This document shows, in pieces, positions 1-6,175 of a stretch of 7,427 nt of DNA (positions are counted from its first letter, which is position 1; every line of letters starts with the position of its first letter). The position numbers and the translations under genes were made by a program. Source of the stretch: Pseudomonadota bacterium (lineage in GTDB: Bacteria > Pseudomonadota > Alphaproteobacteria > Micropepsales > Micropepsaceae); the NCBI GenBank assembly GCA_023427355.1, contig JAEZBK010000150.1, forward strand, positions 1 to 7,427, read 5' to 3'. The notes under the pieces are model-generated. The model searched no databases. It saw nothing but the letters and a program-made list of their open reading frames with translations, and was not told the DNA's origin.

Positions 1-1664
1 CGGCCATCCAGAACCAGGCTGCCGTCACGCAATGCCGGCAATCCGCGCGCCGCCAGCCGTATCGCCACACGCTGGCGCGCGAAGCCTTCGGTCGCCAGCG
101 CGGCGGAGCCATTTGCCGACAGCGCAATGTCGCCCACCGGGCCGCGCGCCGTGCCGTTCAGCGACACCGCGCCCATCAGGGGTGCCGCCACGCGCGAGAC
201 ATCGCGCACATCCAGCGAAAGGCGGTAATCCAGTTCGCCCTGGCGCAGCGTGCCGCCGAAATCGGCCGCCAGCGCCGCGCCCGTCACGCGGGCCTGCGAA
301 GACATTATATCGGCGCCTTCGATCTGCGCCCTCAGCGTCAGGGCGGCGTTGCGCCCCAGAAGACGGGCCGCCAACGCCGTGCCCCGCGTGTCGGCGGCGG
401 CTGTGGCCGAAAGCGCCATGCGCGCGCCGGTCTGGCGCAGCGTCACCTTCAGCGTGGCGCTGCCGTCCATCGCCACATTTTCCAACGCCGCGAACGGCGC
501 CAGCGATGGCACGGCCAGCGCCGCGTCCACGGCAAGGCCGCCGCGCGTGCGCGCTTCGCCCGACAGGCGCATGAGGCGGTGCGTGGCGGCAAACTGCACC
601 GGACCCGCCGGCGCCGCCAGATCGGCATTGGCTTCCATGGTCCAGGGCGTGGCGGCGAAAATGGCGGGATGGGCGCCAGGCAGCACCAGGCCTTCCACGG
701 TGCCGGTCATGCGCGCCTTGCCGCCATCTCCATCCAGCGCCAGCGTGACGGATCGCGCCGAAAGCCCCGCCATGCGGCCTTGCGTCAGTTGCAGCCGCGC
801 CATCAGCAGGGGAGCGGTGAAGCGGCCGCGCAGGCGCGCCTCGCCCGACAGGCTGCTCCAGCCCAGATCCTCGCGCAGATCCATCGCGCCCGATGACAGG
901 CGCAGGTCCAGTTCGGCTTCCTGTTGCGGCAGCCGCAGAAGGCCGCCGCCACTGGCAGCAAGCGCCCCGGCAGAGACCTGCAGCGAAAGCCGGTTCGCGC
1001 CGCGCGGACCATCGGCGCTGAGGGCGAGATTGACGGGCCCCAGGCCGGGAAGCCCGATCAGGCGGCCCAGTATGCCGTCTTCACCTTCGCGGATGACGGC
1101 GCTGCCATGCGCGGCGGCATCGGACACACCGCCCGCCAGGCGGTATTCATCGGCATTGCCCCGGCGGCGGACGGCGAAATCGCCCGCAAAATCGTCCAGG
1201 CTGAGATAGCGCAGCGATCCCGCCGCCGACAGCGTGACGGCTTGCCCGATCACGGGCTCCATCAAGGCGATGCTGGGCAGATCGATCTGCGCCACGTTGA
1301 TCTGCGGGCCAGGACCGCTTTGGCTTTGCGATGGCACGGGACGGCGCAGCACGGTCACGCGGGCGGCGCGTGCCTGGTGGACCGTCACCCGGTCGGCCAG
1401 GAGCGCAAAGACATTCCAGCGCAGCGAAACCTCGTCCACGCGCAGCCAGACACCATCGGCATCGGCGATCTCGACCCGCGCGGCGGAGAGATTGTTGATG
1501 CTGCCGCCCGTCACGCCCTCCAGCCGCACCAGTCCGCCAGACAGGGAGGCGGCCATGCGGGCCAACAGCGACACGCCGGGAGACGTGAAAAGAAGGAAGG
1601 CGGCGAACAGCAAGAGCGCGCCCAACGCGCCGCCAACACCGAACAGGATGGGTTTGGCGCGCAT
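1..1664 (-). CDS. tamB: TamB, translocation and assembly module inner-membrane subunit (N-terminal part, C-terminus outside window)
   Basis: This is the inner-membrane-anchored partner of TamA. It bridges the periplasm and supports outer-membrane protein assembly and, in current models, phospholipid transport (AsmA-like bridge family). The frame is open from the ATG at 1664 to base 1, giving 554 codons; TamB proteins are usually about 1200-1500 residues, so over half is missing, including the C-terminal TamB (DUF490) domain. Residues about 5-27 form one hydrophobic membrane anchor with no cleavage site. Next comes the typical TamB N-terminal pattern: LVRLEGVTGGSINNLSAARV, then IADADGVWLRVDEVSLRW (about residues 66-83) and an RAARVTVLRRP segment. 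The remainder alternates short polar and hydrophobic residues, as expected of the long beta-groove. The ATG shares one base with the tamA stop (TGATG), so translational coupling is likely. Identity is sure from the N-terminal signature and position after tamA. Confidence 0.93.
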   Translation of the reverse strand, partial: MRAKPILFGVGGALGALLLFAAFLLFTSPGVSLLARMAASLSGGLVRLEGVTGGSINNLSAARVEIADADGVWLRVDEVSLRWNVFALLADRVTVHQARAARVTVLRRPVPSQSQSGPGPQINVAQIDLPSIALMEPVIGQAVTLSAAGSLRYLSLDDFAGDFAVRRRGNADEYRLAGGVSDAAAHGSAVIREGEDGILGRLIGLPGLGPVNLALSADGPRGANRLSLQVSAGALAASGGGLLRLPQQEAELDLRLSSGAMDLREDLGWSSLSGEARLRGRFTAPLLMARLQLTQGRMAGLSARSVTLALDGDGGKARMTGTVEGLVLPGAHPAIFAATPWTMEANADLAAPAGPVQFAATHRLMRLSGEARTRGGLAVDAALAVPSLAPFAALENVAMDGSATLKVTLRQTGARMALSATAAADTRGTALAARLLGRNAALTLRAQIEGADIMSSQARVTGAALAADFGGTLRQGELDYRLSLDVRDVSRVAAPLMGAVSLNGTARGPVGDIALSANGSAALATEGFARQRVAIRLAARGLPALRDGSLVLDG

Positions 1665-3511
1665 CAGAATGCCTGCCCCAGGCCGATATAAATCTGGAAG
1701 GCCCCGGCACCTGGGCGCGCCACCAGCGGCACGGCGATGTCGGCGCGGATGGCGCCGATGGGCGTGTAATAGCGGACGCCCGCACCCGCGCCGATATAAA
1801 GACGGCCATCGAAGAATTCGTCGCCGCCCTGCCCGGCATCGACGAACACCGCCCCGCCCCAGTCCCCGAAAATGCGCTGCCGCCATTCCGCGGTGAGCGC
1901 GGCCGCAGCGGTGCCGCCTGCGGGTGTGCCGTCTGGAAATTGCGATCCCAGCGACTGATAGGCATAGCCGCGCACCGTGCCGCTGCCGCCGACATAGAGC
2001 CGCTGGTCAGGCGGCAAGGACAGGCTGGATACGCCGAAGGCGCGCCCCGCCAGCCCGCGAAAGGCCAGCACCGAGCGGCCATCGTCGAACAGGTCCACAT
2101 AGGTGGAGGCCGACAATTGCGTCACGCCATAGAAGAAATCGCCGCCGCCAAAGGCATAGGTGGGCGTCAGCGACAGCTGCGCACGCAGGCCGGTCAGCGG
2201 GTCGCGGATGGCATCGGCGATACCGGTGCTGTCATAGGCGCCGCCCAGGGGCAGGCTGAACAGCTTGTAGAGTTGCGACGCGCCCTGCTGCTCCACGAAA
2301 TTGTAGGCAAAGGATGCGCCCGCCGATGCCGACCAAAGGGTGGAAAATTTGCGCCGCACCAGCGCGGTCAGCGTTTGCGCCGTCTGGTCATAGGTATCGA
2401 GCTGCTGCTTCACCGCCGTCAGGCTGACATCCAGCACCTGGTCGGGGTGCCGGAAGAACGGCTCCACATATTGTGCACGCAGATTGTAACCCAGCCCGGC
2501 GCTGGCATTGCCCAGGCCCGATCCCGCCGCGCTGAGATTGAGCTGCTCGGCATTGCCGAACAGGTTGCGATGCGACCAGCTTGCCGACAGCGTCACGCCC
2601 AGGTCGGTGGAATAGCTGCCCGCAAAGGCGACGGCGCGGCGCGGACGCTCGGTCACCTCGAAGGTCAGCGGCAGGCGGCCATCGGGCGCCAGGCTGTCGT
2701 CGGCGCGCACGCTGACGCCGGAAAACACGCCCAGCCCCGCCAGGGTGCGCCGCGCTTCTTCTATGCGCTGGGGCCGGTAGGGCTCGCCCGGCTTCACGGT
2801 CAGCGCGCCGCGGACAAAGTTTTCGCGCACCCGCGACAGGCCGCTGACGCGGATGTCGCCCAGCGCCACCTGCGGTCCCGCCGCGACTTTATATATAAGG
2901 TCGAGCGTATGGGCCTCGTCATCCGCCCAGGCTTCGGGCGCATCCACCCGCGCCAGGGCATGACCCCGGTCCTGCAGCGCGCCTTGCAGGCGCAGCGCCC
3001 CATCCAGCACCGGCGCGGCGGCAGCGGGGTCGCCCTTGGCCACGCCCAGCGCGCCCAGATGATCGGCGGGTTCGATCCCCTCCAGGGTGATGCGGTTCAG
3101 CCGATAGAGCGGGCCCAGCGTGATGGCGATGGCGACCGGCGCCTCGGTGGCGGCGGGCATGTCTTCCAGACGCGCGGGCAAGTCGGGGTCTTCGGGATTC
3201 AGCCCTGCCACGGTCAGCGCCACCGCGCCCTGGTAATAGCCGAAACTGTCCAGCACGGTGCGCAGGCGCGGCACATCCTCGCGCGCGCGCATCACCAGCG
3301 CGAAAGGCGGCAGGGGGCCGGCCTCGCGCAGCAGGAAAAGCTGCGAGGATTCGCGCATCACCGCGGCGATCTCGCCGGTCACGCCCGTCAGGCTGACGGC
3401 ATAGCCTTGCGGGTCGGCCGCCCGCGCGGGGGCGGCCACCAGCAGCGACAGCGCCAGCACGGCCCTGCCCAGGGATGAACCAATACCTTGAAATCGCAAG
3501 CCTATTGCCAA
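1664..3511 (-). CDS. tamA: TamA, Omp85-family outer-membrane translocation and assembly module protein
   Basis: TamA is a 16-stranded outer-membrane beta-barrel with periplasmic POTRA domains; with TamB it helps insert certain outer-membrane proteins. The 615-residue product (E. coli TamA is 577) has a signal peptide ending near residue 31 (VAAPARA, then ADPQ). POTRA-like segments lie at about 38-103, 130-212 and 214-290, the last with a VSGLSRVRENFVRGAL-type sequence. The barrel follows from about 291. The diagnostic lid-loop motif is present (YVGGSGTVRGY, VRGY at 513-516), as are the late barrel strand GAIRADIAVPL and a terminal aromatic residue (F615). No ATG lies near the start: the frame begins with TTG at 3511, with GGAG only 2 nt upstream. 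TTG at 3499 and GTG at 3460 are alternatives; the GTG would leave a signal peptide with no charged n-region. The start is therefore uncertain though the identity is not. It lies 90 nt after dsbA and overlaps tamB by one base. Confidence 0.93.
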   Translation of the reverse strand: MAIGLRFQGIGSSLGRAVLALSLLVAAPARAADPQGYAVSLTGVTGEIAAVMRESSQLFLLREAGPLPPFALVMRAREDVPRLRTVLDSFGYYQGAVALTVAGLNPEDPDLPARLEDMPAATEAPVAIAITLGPLYRLNRITLEGIEPADHLGALGVAKGDPAAAAPVLDGALRLQGALQDRGHALARVDAPEAWADDEAHTLDLIYKVAAGPQVALGDIRVSGLSRVRENFVRGALTVKPGEPYRPQRIEEARRTLAGLGVFSGVSVRADDSLAPDGRLPLTFEVTERPRRAVAFAGSYSTDLGVTLSASWSHRNLFGNAEQLNLSAAGSGLGNASAGLGYNLRAQYVEPFFRHPDQVLDVSLTAVKQQLDTYDQTAQTLTALVRRKFSTLWSASAGASFAYNFVEQQGASQLYKLFSLPLGGAYDSTGIADAIRDPLTGLRAQLSLTPTYAFGGGDFFYGVTQLSASTYVDLFDDGRSVLAFRGLAGRAFGVSSLSLPPDQRLYVGGSGTVRGYAYQSLGSQFPDGTPAGGTAAAALTAEWRQRIFGDWGGAVFVDAGQGGDEFFDGRLYIGAGAGVRYYTPIGAIRADIAVPLVARPGAGAFQIYIGLGQAF

Positions 3512-3601
3512 AGCTCCAACGTGCCGCTGCGCGCCCCGCGACCCCTGGAATCCGGTATAGCCTTCCTGACGCGGCTTGGCGAACGCGATGGGAGCGGCGC
3601 C
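3512..3601 (-). other. dsbA-tamA gap, open in frame, with weak promoter-like sequence
   Basis: This is the only real gap in the minus-strand gene set. The DsbA stop (TAG, 3604-3602) is in the same frame as TamA, and the 30 codons between hold neither a stop nor an ATG, GTG or TTG. I see no terminator hairpin. A weak promoter-like pair reads TTCGCC (3583-3578) and TATACC (3559-3554) with 18 nt between, a poor -35 with a moderate -10; I would not rely on it. GGAG lies just upstream of the TTG at 3511. Confidence 0.4.
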
Positions 3602-4249
3602 CTATCGCGCGGCGGCAACCTCGCTCTGCACCAGCTGCAGAAGCGGTTCCGGACCGAAGCTGTCGGGAGACTTGCCGTTGACGAAGAAGGTCGGGGTTCC
3701 GGTCACCTGCAGGGTTCGGATGTCTTCCATGTCCTGCTCCAGGATCTTCGCCAGCTCGGCCGGAACAATGTCCTGCCGCGCGCGGGTGACATCCAGCCCG
3801 GCCCCGGCGGCGATCGCCCAGGCGGCATCCAGGTTGGGCGCATGATGCGACGCCCATTCCGGCTGCTTCTCCAGCAGGGCTTCCAGGACCCGCTCGAACC
3901 TGTCCTGCTTGCGCGCTGCCTCGATGATGCCGACCGCCACGTCGGATCCCTGGTGGAAGGCGGCATAGCGCAGGACCAGGCGCACATCGCCGGAATGCAT
4001 GGCCATGATCTGCTTCACGACCGGATAGAAGGCGCGGCAGGATTCGCAGGCCGGATCGAAGAACTCCACGATCGTCACCGGCGCGTCCTTCGGCCCGATC
4101 ACCGGCGAATGAACGCGCCCCAGACCTTCGCGCAAGGCAATGGCGGGGCGTTCGGGCGGGCGCGACTGGCGGGCATAATAGAAAGCGCCGCCCGCGAACA
4201 GCGCCGCAGCGCCCAGGCCGGTGAAGATGACAAGATTGCGCCGGTTCAT
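3602..4249 (-). CDS. DsbA-like thiol:disulfide oxidoreductase, membrane-anchored thioredoxin fold
   Basis: This periplasmic thioredoxin-fold protein probably donates disulfides to exported proteins and is re-oxidised by the adjacent DsbB. The 215-residue product starts with an MNRRN n-region and a hydrophobic stretch at about 6-25, which could be a signal anchor or a signal peptide; no clear AxA cleavage site follows, so I favour an anchor. The thioredoxin domain starts near 53 (APVTIVEFFDPACESC). The redox motif is C68-E69-S70-C71, not the CPHC of E. coli DsbA. The helical insert spans about 80-170 and the cis-proline loop is GTPTFFVNG (184-192, P186). The protein fits the DsbA/DSBA-like family (PF01323/PF13462). 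The ATG at 4249 has a good Shine-Dalgarno (GGCGGAG, 6 nt spacing) and overlaps the dsbB stop as ATGA, so the two are coupled. Whether it acts as an oxidase or an isomerase/reductase cannot be told from sequence; the dsbB partner favours oxidase. Confidence 0.9.
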   Translation of the reverse strand: MNRRNLVIFTGLGAAALFAGGAFYYARQSRPPERPAIALREGLGRVHSPVIGPKDAPVTIVEFFDPACESCRAFYPVVKQIMAMHSGDVRLVLRYAAFHQGSDVAVGIIEAARKQDRFERVLEALLEKQPEWASHHAPNLDAAWAIAAGAGLDVTRARQDIVPAELAKILEQDMEDIRTLQVTGTPTFFVNGKSPDSFGPEPLLQLVQSEVAAAR

Positions 4250-4680
4250 GCGTTGCTCCGCCTGGAAAGAAACAGAAGTACCGTGATCGCCGCGAAGGAT
4301 GCGAACGACAGATACGGCAATGGCAGCCCCATCAGGGTCATCGCCGCATCGGTGCAGGACGGTCCGTCACGGGTGCAGGGCCGCATCGCCTCGGCCAGGA
4401 TTCCGGCATAGAGCAAGCCATGATAGGCCGCGACCAGCGCGCCGGGCAGCGCCAGCGCCATGCCATACATCCAGGCCGCGCCATCACCGCGCAGCGCGGC
4501 CATGCCCAGGACCAGCGCCAGCGGGAACATGAAGATACGCTGGTACCAGCACAGCAGGCACGGCGCCTGGCCCATCACCTCGCCCGCGAACAGCGCCCCG
4601 GCCGTGGCGGCAAGCGCCACGAGCCAGGCCAGGAACAGCATGGTCCAGCCCTGCGCCGCAGCGGGACGCAACGCTACCAC
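4246..4680 (-). CDS. dsbB: DsbB-family disulfide bond formation protein (quinone reductase of the Dsb oxidation pathway)
   Basis: This inner-membrane protein passes electrons from reduced DsbA to quinone. The 144-residue product has four predicted membrane segments at about 12-33, 46-63, 69-94 and 119-140. The first periplasmic loop has the quinone-proximal CLLCWYQR motif (C41, C44, R48). The second loop carries C102 and C109 (PCTRDGPSC). These match the two essential cysteine pairs of DsbB, although the second pair is only six residues apart, against 25 in E. coli (C104/C130), as in shorter DsbB-like proteins. The chosen start is GTG at 4680, which overlaps the upstream stop by 7 nt (GTGGTAG) and places CxxC at residue 41, as in E. 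coli. The alternative ATG at 4641 would start at the edge of the first membrane helix, losing 13 residues; neither start has a strong Shine-Dalgarno. The gene overlaps dsbA by 4 nt. Confidence 0.92.
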   Translation of the reverse strand: MVALRPAAAQGWTMLFLAWLVALAATAGALFAGEVMGQAPCLLCWYQRIFMFPLALVLGMAALRGDGAAWMYGMALALPGALVAAYHGLLYAGILAEAMRPCTRDGPSCTDAAMTLMGLPLPYLSFASFAAITVLLFLSRRSNA

Positions 4681-5942
4681 TGGGTGTAGGAGCCGTCCGG
4701 CCGGGTGTTCAGCAGCATGCCGGCGCGATAGACGTTGTATTCGCCGATCTTCTTCAGCTTGCTGGGCTCCAGCTCCACGCCCAGGCCCGGACGCTCATTG
4801 GGCCACATCTTGCCATCCTTGAAGTCGTAGGCCTTGGGCAGATACGGCCAGGTGCGGCCGCCATTGCCCAGGATTTCCATCAATGCGGGGATCGAGCAGG
4901 CGGTGAGGCAATGCACCAGCGCGGCTTCGGCGATCGGGCTGGTGAAATGCGGGATCATGCCGACATAATGCGTCTCGGCCAGCGCAATGATCTTCATGTA
5001 TTCGGTGATGCCGCCGACATTGGGCAGCGCGGTGCGGACATAGTCAATCCACTGGTTCTGGATCAGGCGGTTGATGTCCCACTTGTAGCCAAGCTGTTCG
5101 CCCATCGCGATCGGCACGCGGGTGCGTTCGCGCACGGTCTTGTAGGTATCGATATTCTCGCTGCGGACCAGGTCCTCGATGAAATAAGGCTGCAGGTCCG
5201 CCGCCTCGATCATGGTGCACAGGCGGATCGCATCAGCCGTGTCGAACTGGGTGTGGAAGTCCAGCGCCCAGCCGCCATCGCCCGCGCCCTTCTGCATCAG
5301 CAGGCAGTCGTTATACATGCGGCGCACCAGGGCGAAACGATCCACCACGCGCCCGCCGCCGATATCGGTGGCATGGCGATAGACGCGGAAGCCCGCCTCG
5401 CGGCAGGCGCGCGCGGTGTCTTCGATGGTCGCGGTCTGCGAGGGACGCGGGAAGGCGGTGGAATAACACTCGACATAATTGCGCGACTTGCCGCCCAGGA
5501 GCTGCCACACCGGCACGCCCAGCGCCTTGCCCTTCAAATCCCACAGCGCCAGGTCGAGGCCGCCCAGCGAATGCAGCTTCTCGCGGCCCGCCGTGTAGTG
5601 CATGCCGCGCATCATGCGCTGCCAGTGCAGGTCGATGCGGAACGGGTCCAGCCCGATCATCATCGCCGCGCATTCCTCCATCGTGCGGGGCTCGCCGCCC
5701 TCGCCGATGCCGCGCAGGCCGGATTCGGTTTCGATCACCACGACATTGGTGGACTGGTTGACCATGGGCTGGCCGCCGCGACCGCCCGAATCCACGGCGT
5801 TGCCGTAATAATGCACCGCCTTGATCTTGTCGGCCGGCAGGCCCAGCGCATCGGCGGTGGGCGGCGACCAGAGATTGCCCATCAGGCCGCCCGCGCCGAT
5901 GGCGGCGACACCCTGCAGAAGATTGCGGCGGTTCCAGATCAT
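4674..5942 (-). CDS. Tat-exported enolase-superfamily protein (mandelate racemase/sugar-acid dehydratase type)
   Basis: The 422-residue product is an enolase-superfamily enzyme: an N-terminal capping domain and a (beta/alpha)7-beta barrel in which Mg2+ stabilises an enolate made from an alpha-proton of a carboxylate, usually a sugar acid. The cap runs about 38-125, followed by the junction GLDLALWDLKGKALGVP (about 128-144). Metal ligands are visible as D228 (ALDFH), E256 (FIEDLV) and E282 (MGEQLG). H230 and H332 (IPHFTSP) are candidate acid/base residues, and R189/H190 lie on the second strand. The aspartate usually found on strand six of the galactonate dehydratase and racemase groups appears to be A305, as in RspA/mannonate dehydratase-like proteins, so dehydratase is more likely than racemase. 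The N-terminus NRRNLLQ plus a hydrophobic stretch (11-24) is a twin-arginine signal, unusual because most of this superfamily is cytoplasmic. The start is ATG 5942, preceded by GAGGGAG with 7 nt spacing. Its substrate is unknown. Its end overlaps dsbB. Confidence 0.88.
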   Translation of the reverse strand: MIWNRRNLLQGVAAIGAGGLMGNLWSPPTADALGLPADKIKAVHYYGNAVDSGGRGGQPMVNQSTNVVVIETESGLRGIGEGGEPRTMEECAAMMIGLDPFRIDLHWQRMMRGMHYTAGREKLHSLGGLDLALWDLKGKALGVPVWQLLGGKSRNYVECYSTAFPRPSQTATIEDTARACREAGFRVYRHATDIGGGRVVDRFALVRRMYNDCLLMQKGAGDGGWALDFHTQFDTADAIRLCTMIEAADLQPYFIEDLVRSENIDTYKTVRERTRVPIAMGEQLGYKWDINRLIQNQWIDYVRTALPNVGGITEYMKIIALAETHYVGMIPHFTSPIAEAALVHCLTACSIPALMEILGNGGRTWPYLPKAYDFKDGKMWPNERPGLGVELEPSKLKKIGEYNVYRAGMLLNTRPDGSYTQW

Positions 5943-5949
5943 CACATGT

Positions 5950-5956
5950 CTCCCTC
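5950..5956 (-). promoter_or_regulatory. Ribosome binding site that sets the enolase-superfamily gene start
   Basis: GAGGGAG lies 7 nt before the ATG at 5942. It decides against the longer open frame reaching 6146, whose extra 68 codons would bury the twin-arginine signal. Between site and start the sequence reads ATGTGATG, so an ATG followed at once by TGA overlaps the true start; that first ATG is only 2 nt from the site and is probably not used. Confidence 0.75.
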
Positions 5957-6043
5957 GCTGCCCGTCAGCATTCTGATTGCCAGCGCATCCTTTCAGGGTG
6001 CGCCCGCCTTTGGCTGCCGGTGCAATTCTGTTATTTGATGCAG

Positions 6044-6072
6044 ACCATAAGAGCGCGAATGGTTCGTGGCAA
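6044..6072 (-). promoter_or_regulatory. Sigma70-like promoter for the enolase-superfamily gene and downstream minus-strand genes
   Basis: On the minus strand TTGCCA (6072-6067) and TATGGT (6049-6044) are separated by exactly 17 nt. They match TTGACA at four or five positions depending on alignment (TTGCCA has five) and TATAAT at four. Transcription would start near 6037, leaving a leader of about 95 nt before the ATG at 5942. This is the best promoter-like pair I found in the divergent gap. It is a prediction from sequence only. Confidence 0.6.
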
Positions 6073-6084
6073 CCGTTTGCCGCG
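6065..6084. promoter_or_regulatory. CG-centred inverted repeat, probable LacI-family operator
   Basis: The core GGCAACCGTTTGCC (6068-6081) is an inverted repeat centred on CG at 6074-6075. Over the 20-base span, eight of ten base pairs are complementary; the mismatches are 6067/6082 and 6073/6076. AAxCGxTT with a central CG is the known shape of LacI/PurR-family operators, often found at carbohydrate catabolism genes. The right half on the minus strand overlaps the -35 box TTGCCA, so bound protein should block the enolase-superfamily gene promoter. No LacI-family gene is in the window. A weaker inverted repeat, GTTG-CAGA-CAAC, follows at 6087-6098. Confidence 0.5.
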
Positions 6085-6161
6085 CGGTTGCAGACAACAT
6101 CGCCGCGCCGCCAGACGTGTATGCTTCCGGAGGATATCGCCCGCACAAACGTTCTTTGACC

Positions 6162-6170
6162 AAGGGGGGA
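6162..6170 (+). promoter_or_regulatory. Ribosome binding site that sets the esterase start
   Basis: AAGGGGGGA lies 5 nt before the ATG at 6176. It decides against the in-frame extension upstream to 6020, which has no comparable site and would place 52 arginine-rich residues before the signal peptide. Confidence 0.75.
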
Positions 6171-6175
6171 CTGAC

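Noticed and set aside
250..1896. Several plus-strand open frames (250-1209, 924-1691, 1234-1896) on the left side
   Set aside because: All are shadows of tamB and tamA. The minus-strand frame is open for 554 codons with a TamB N-terminal signature.
1940..3478. Plus-strand open frame of 512 codons opposite tamA
   Set aside because: It is antisense to a clear Omp85 protein with the VRGY motif, its translation is rich in Arg/Gln/His/Gly with no recognisable domain, and such long antisense frames are common in GC-rich DNA.
4911..6038. Plus-strand open frame of 375 codons opposite the enolase-superfamily gene
   Set aside because: It mirrors the codon pattern of the real gene on the other strand, has no domain signature, and covers the promoter region without its own ribosome binding site.
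6088..6125. Possible plus-strand promoter for the esterase (TTGCAG and TATGCT)
   Set aside because: The spacing of 26 nt is far outside 16-18 nt. I found no convincing plus-strand -35/-10 pair; the esterase promoter remains unassigned.
5943..6146. 68-codon N-terminal extension of the enolase-superfamily gene
   Set aside because: It runs through the predicted promoter and operator, has no ribosome binding site, and would make the twin-arginine signal internal; ATG 5942 has GAGGGAG at good spacing.
6020..6175. 52-codon N-terminal extension of the esterase
   Set aside because: It is arginine-rich, lies in the divergent control region, and precedes a complete Sec signal peptide with its own strong ribosome binding site.
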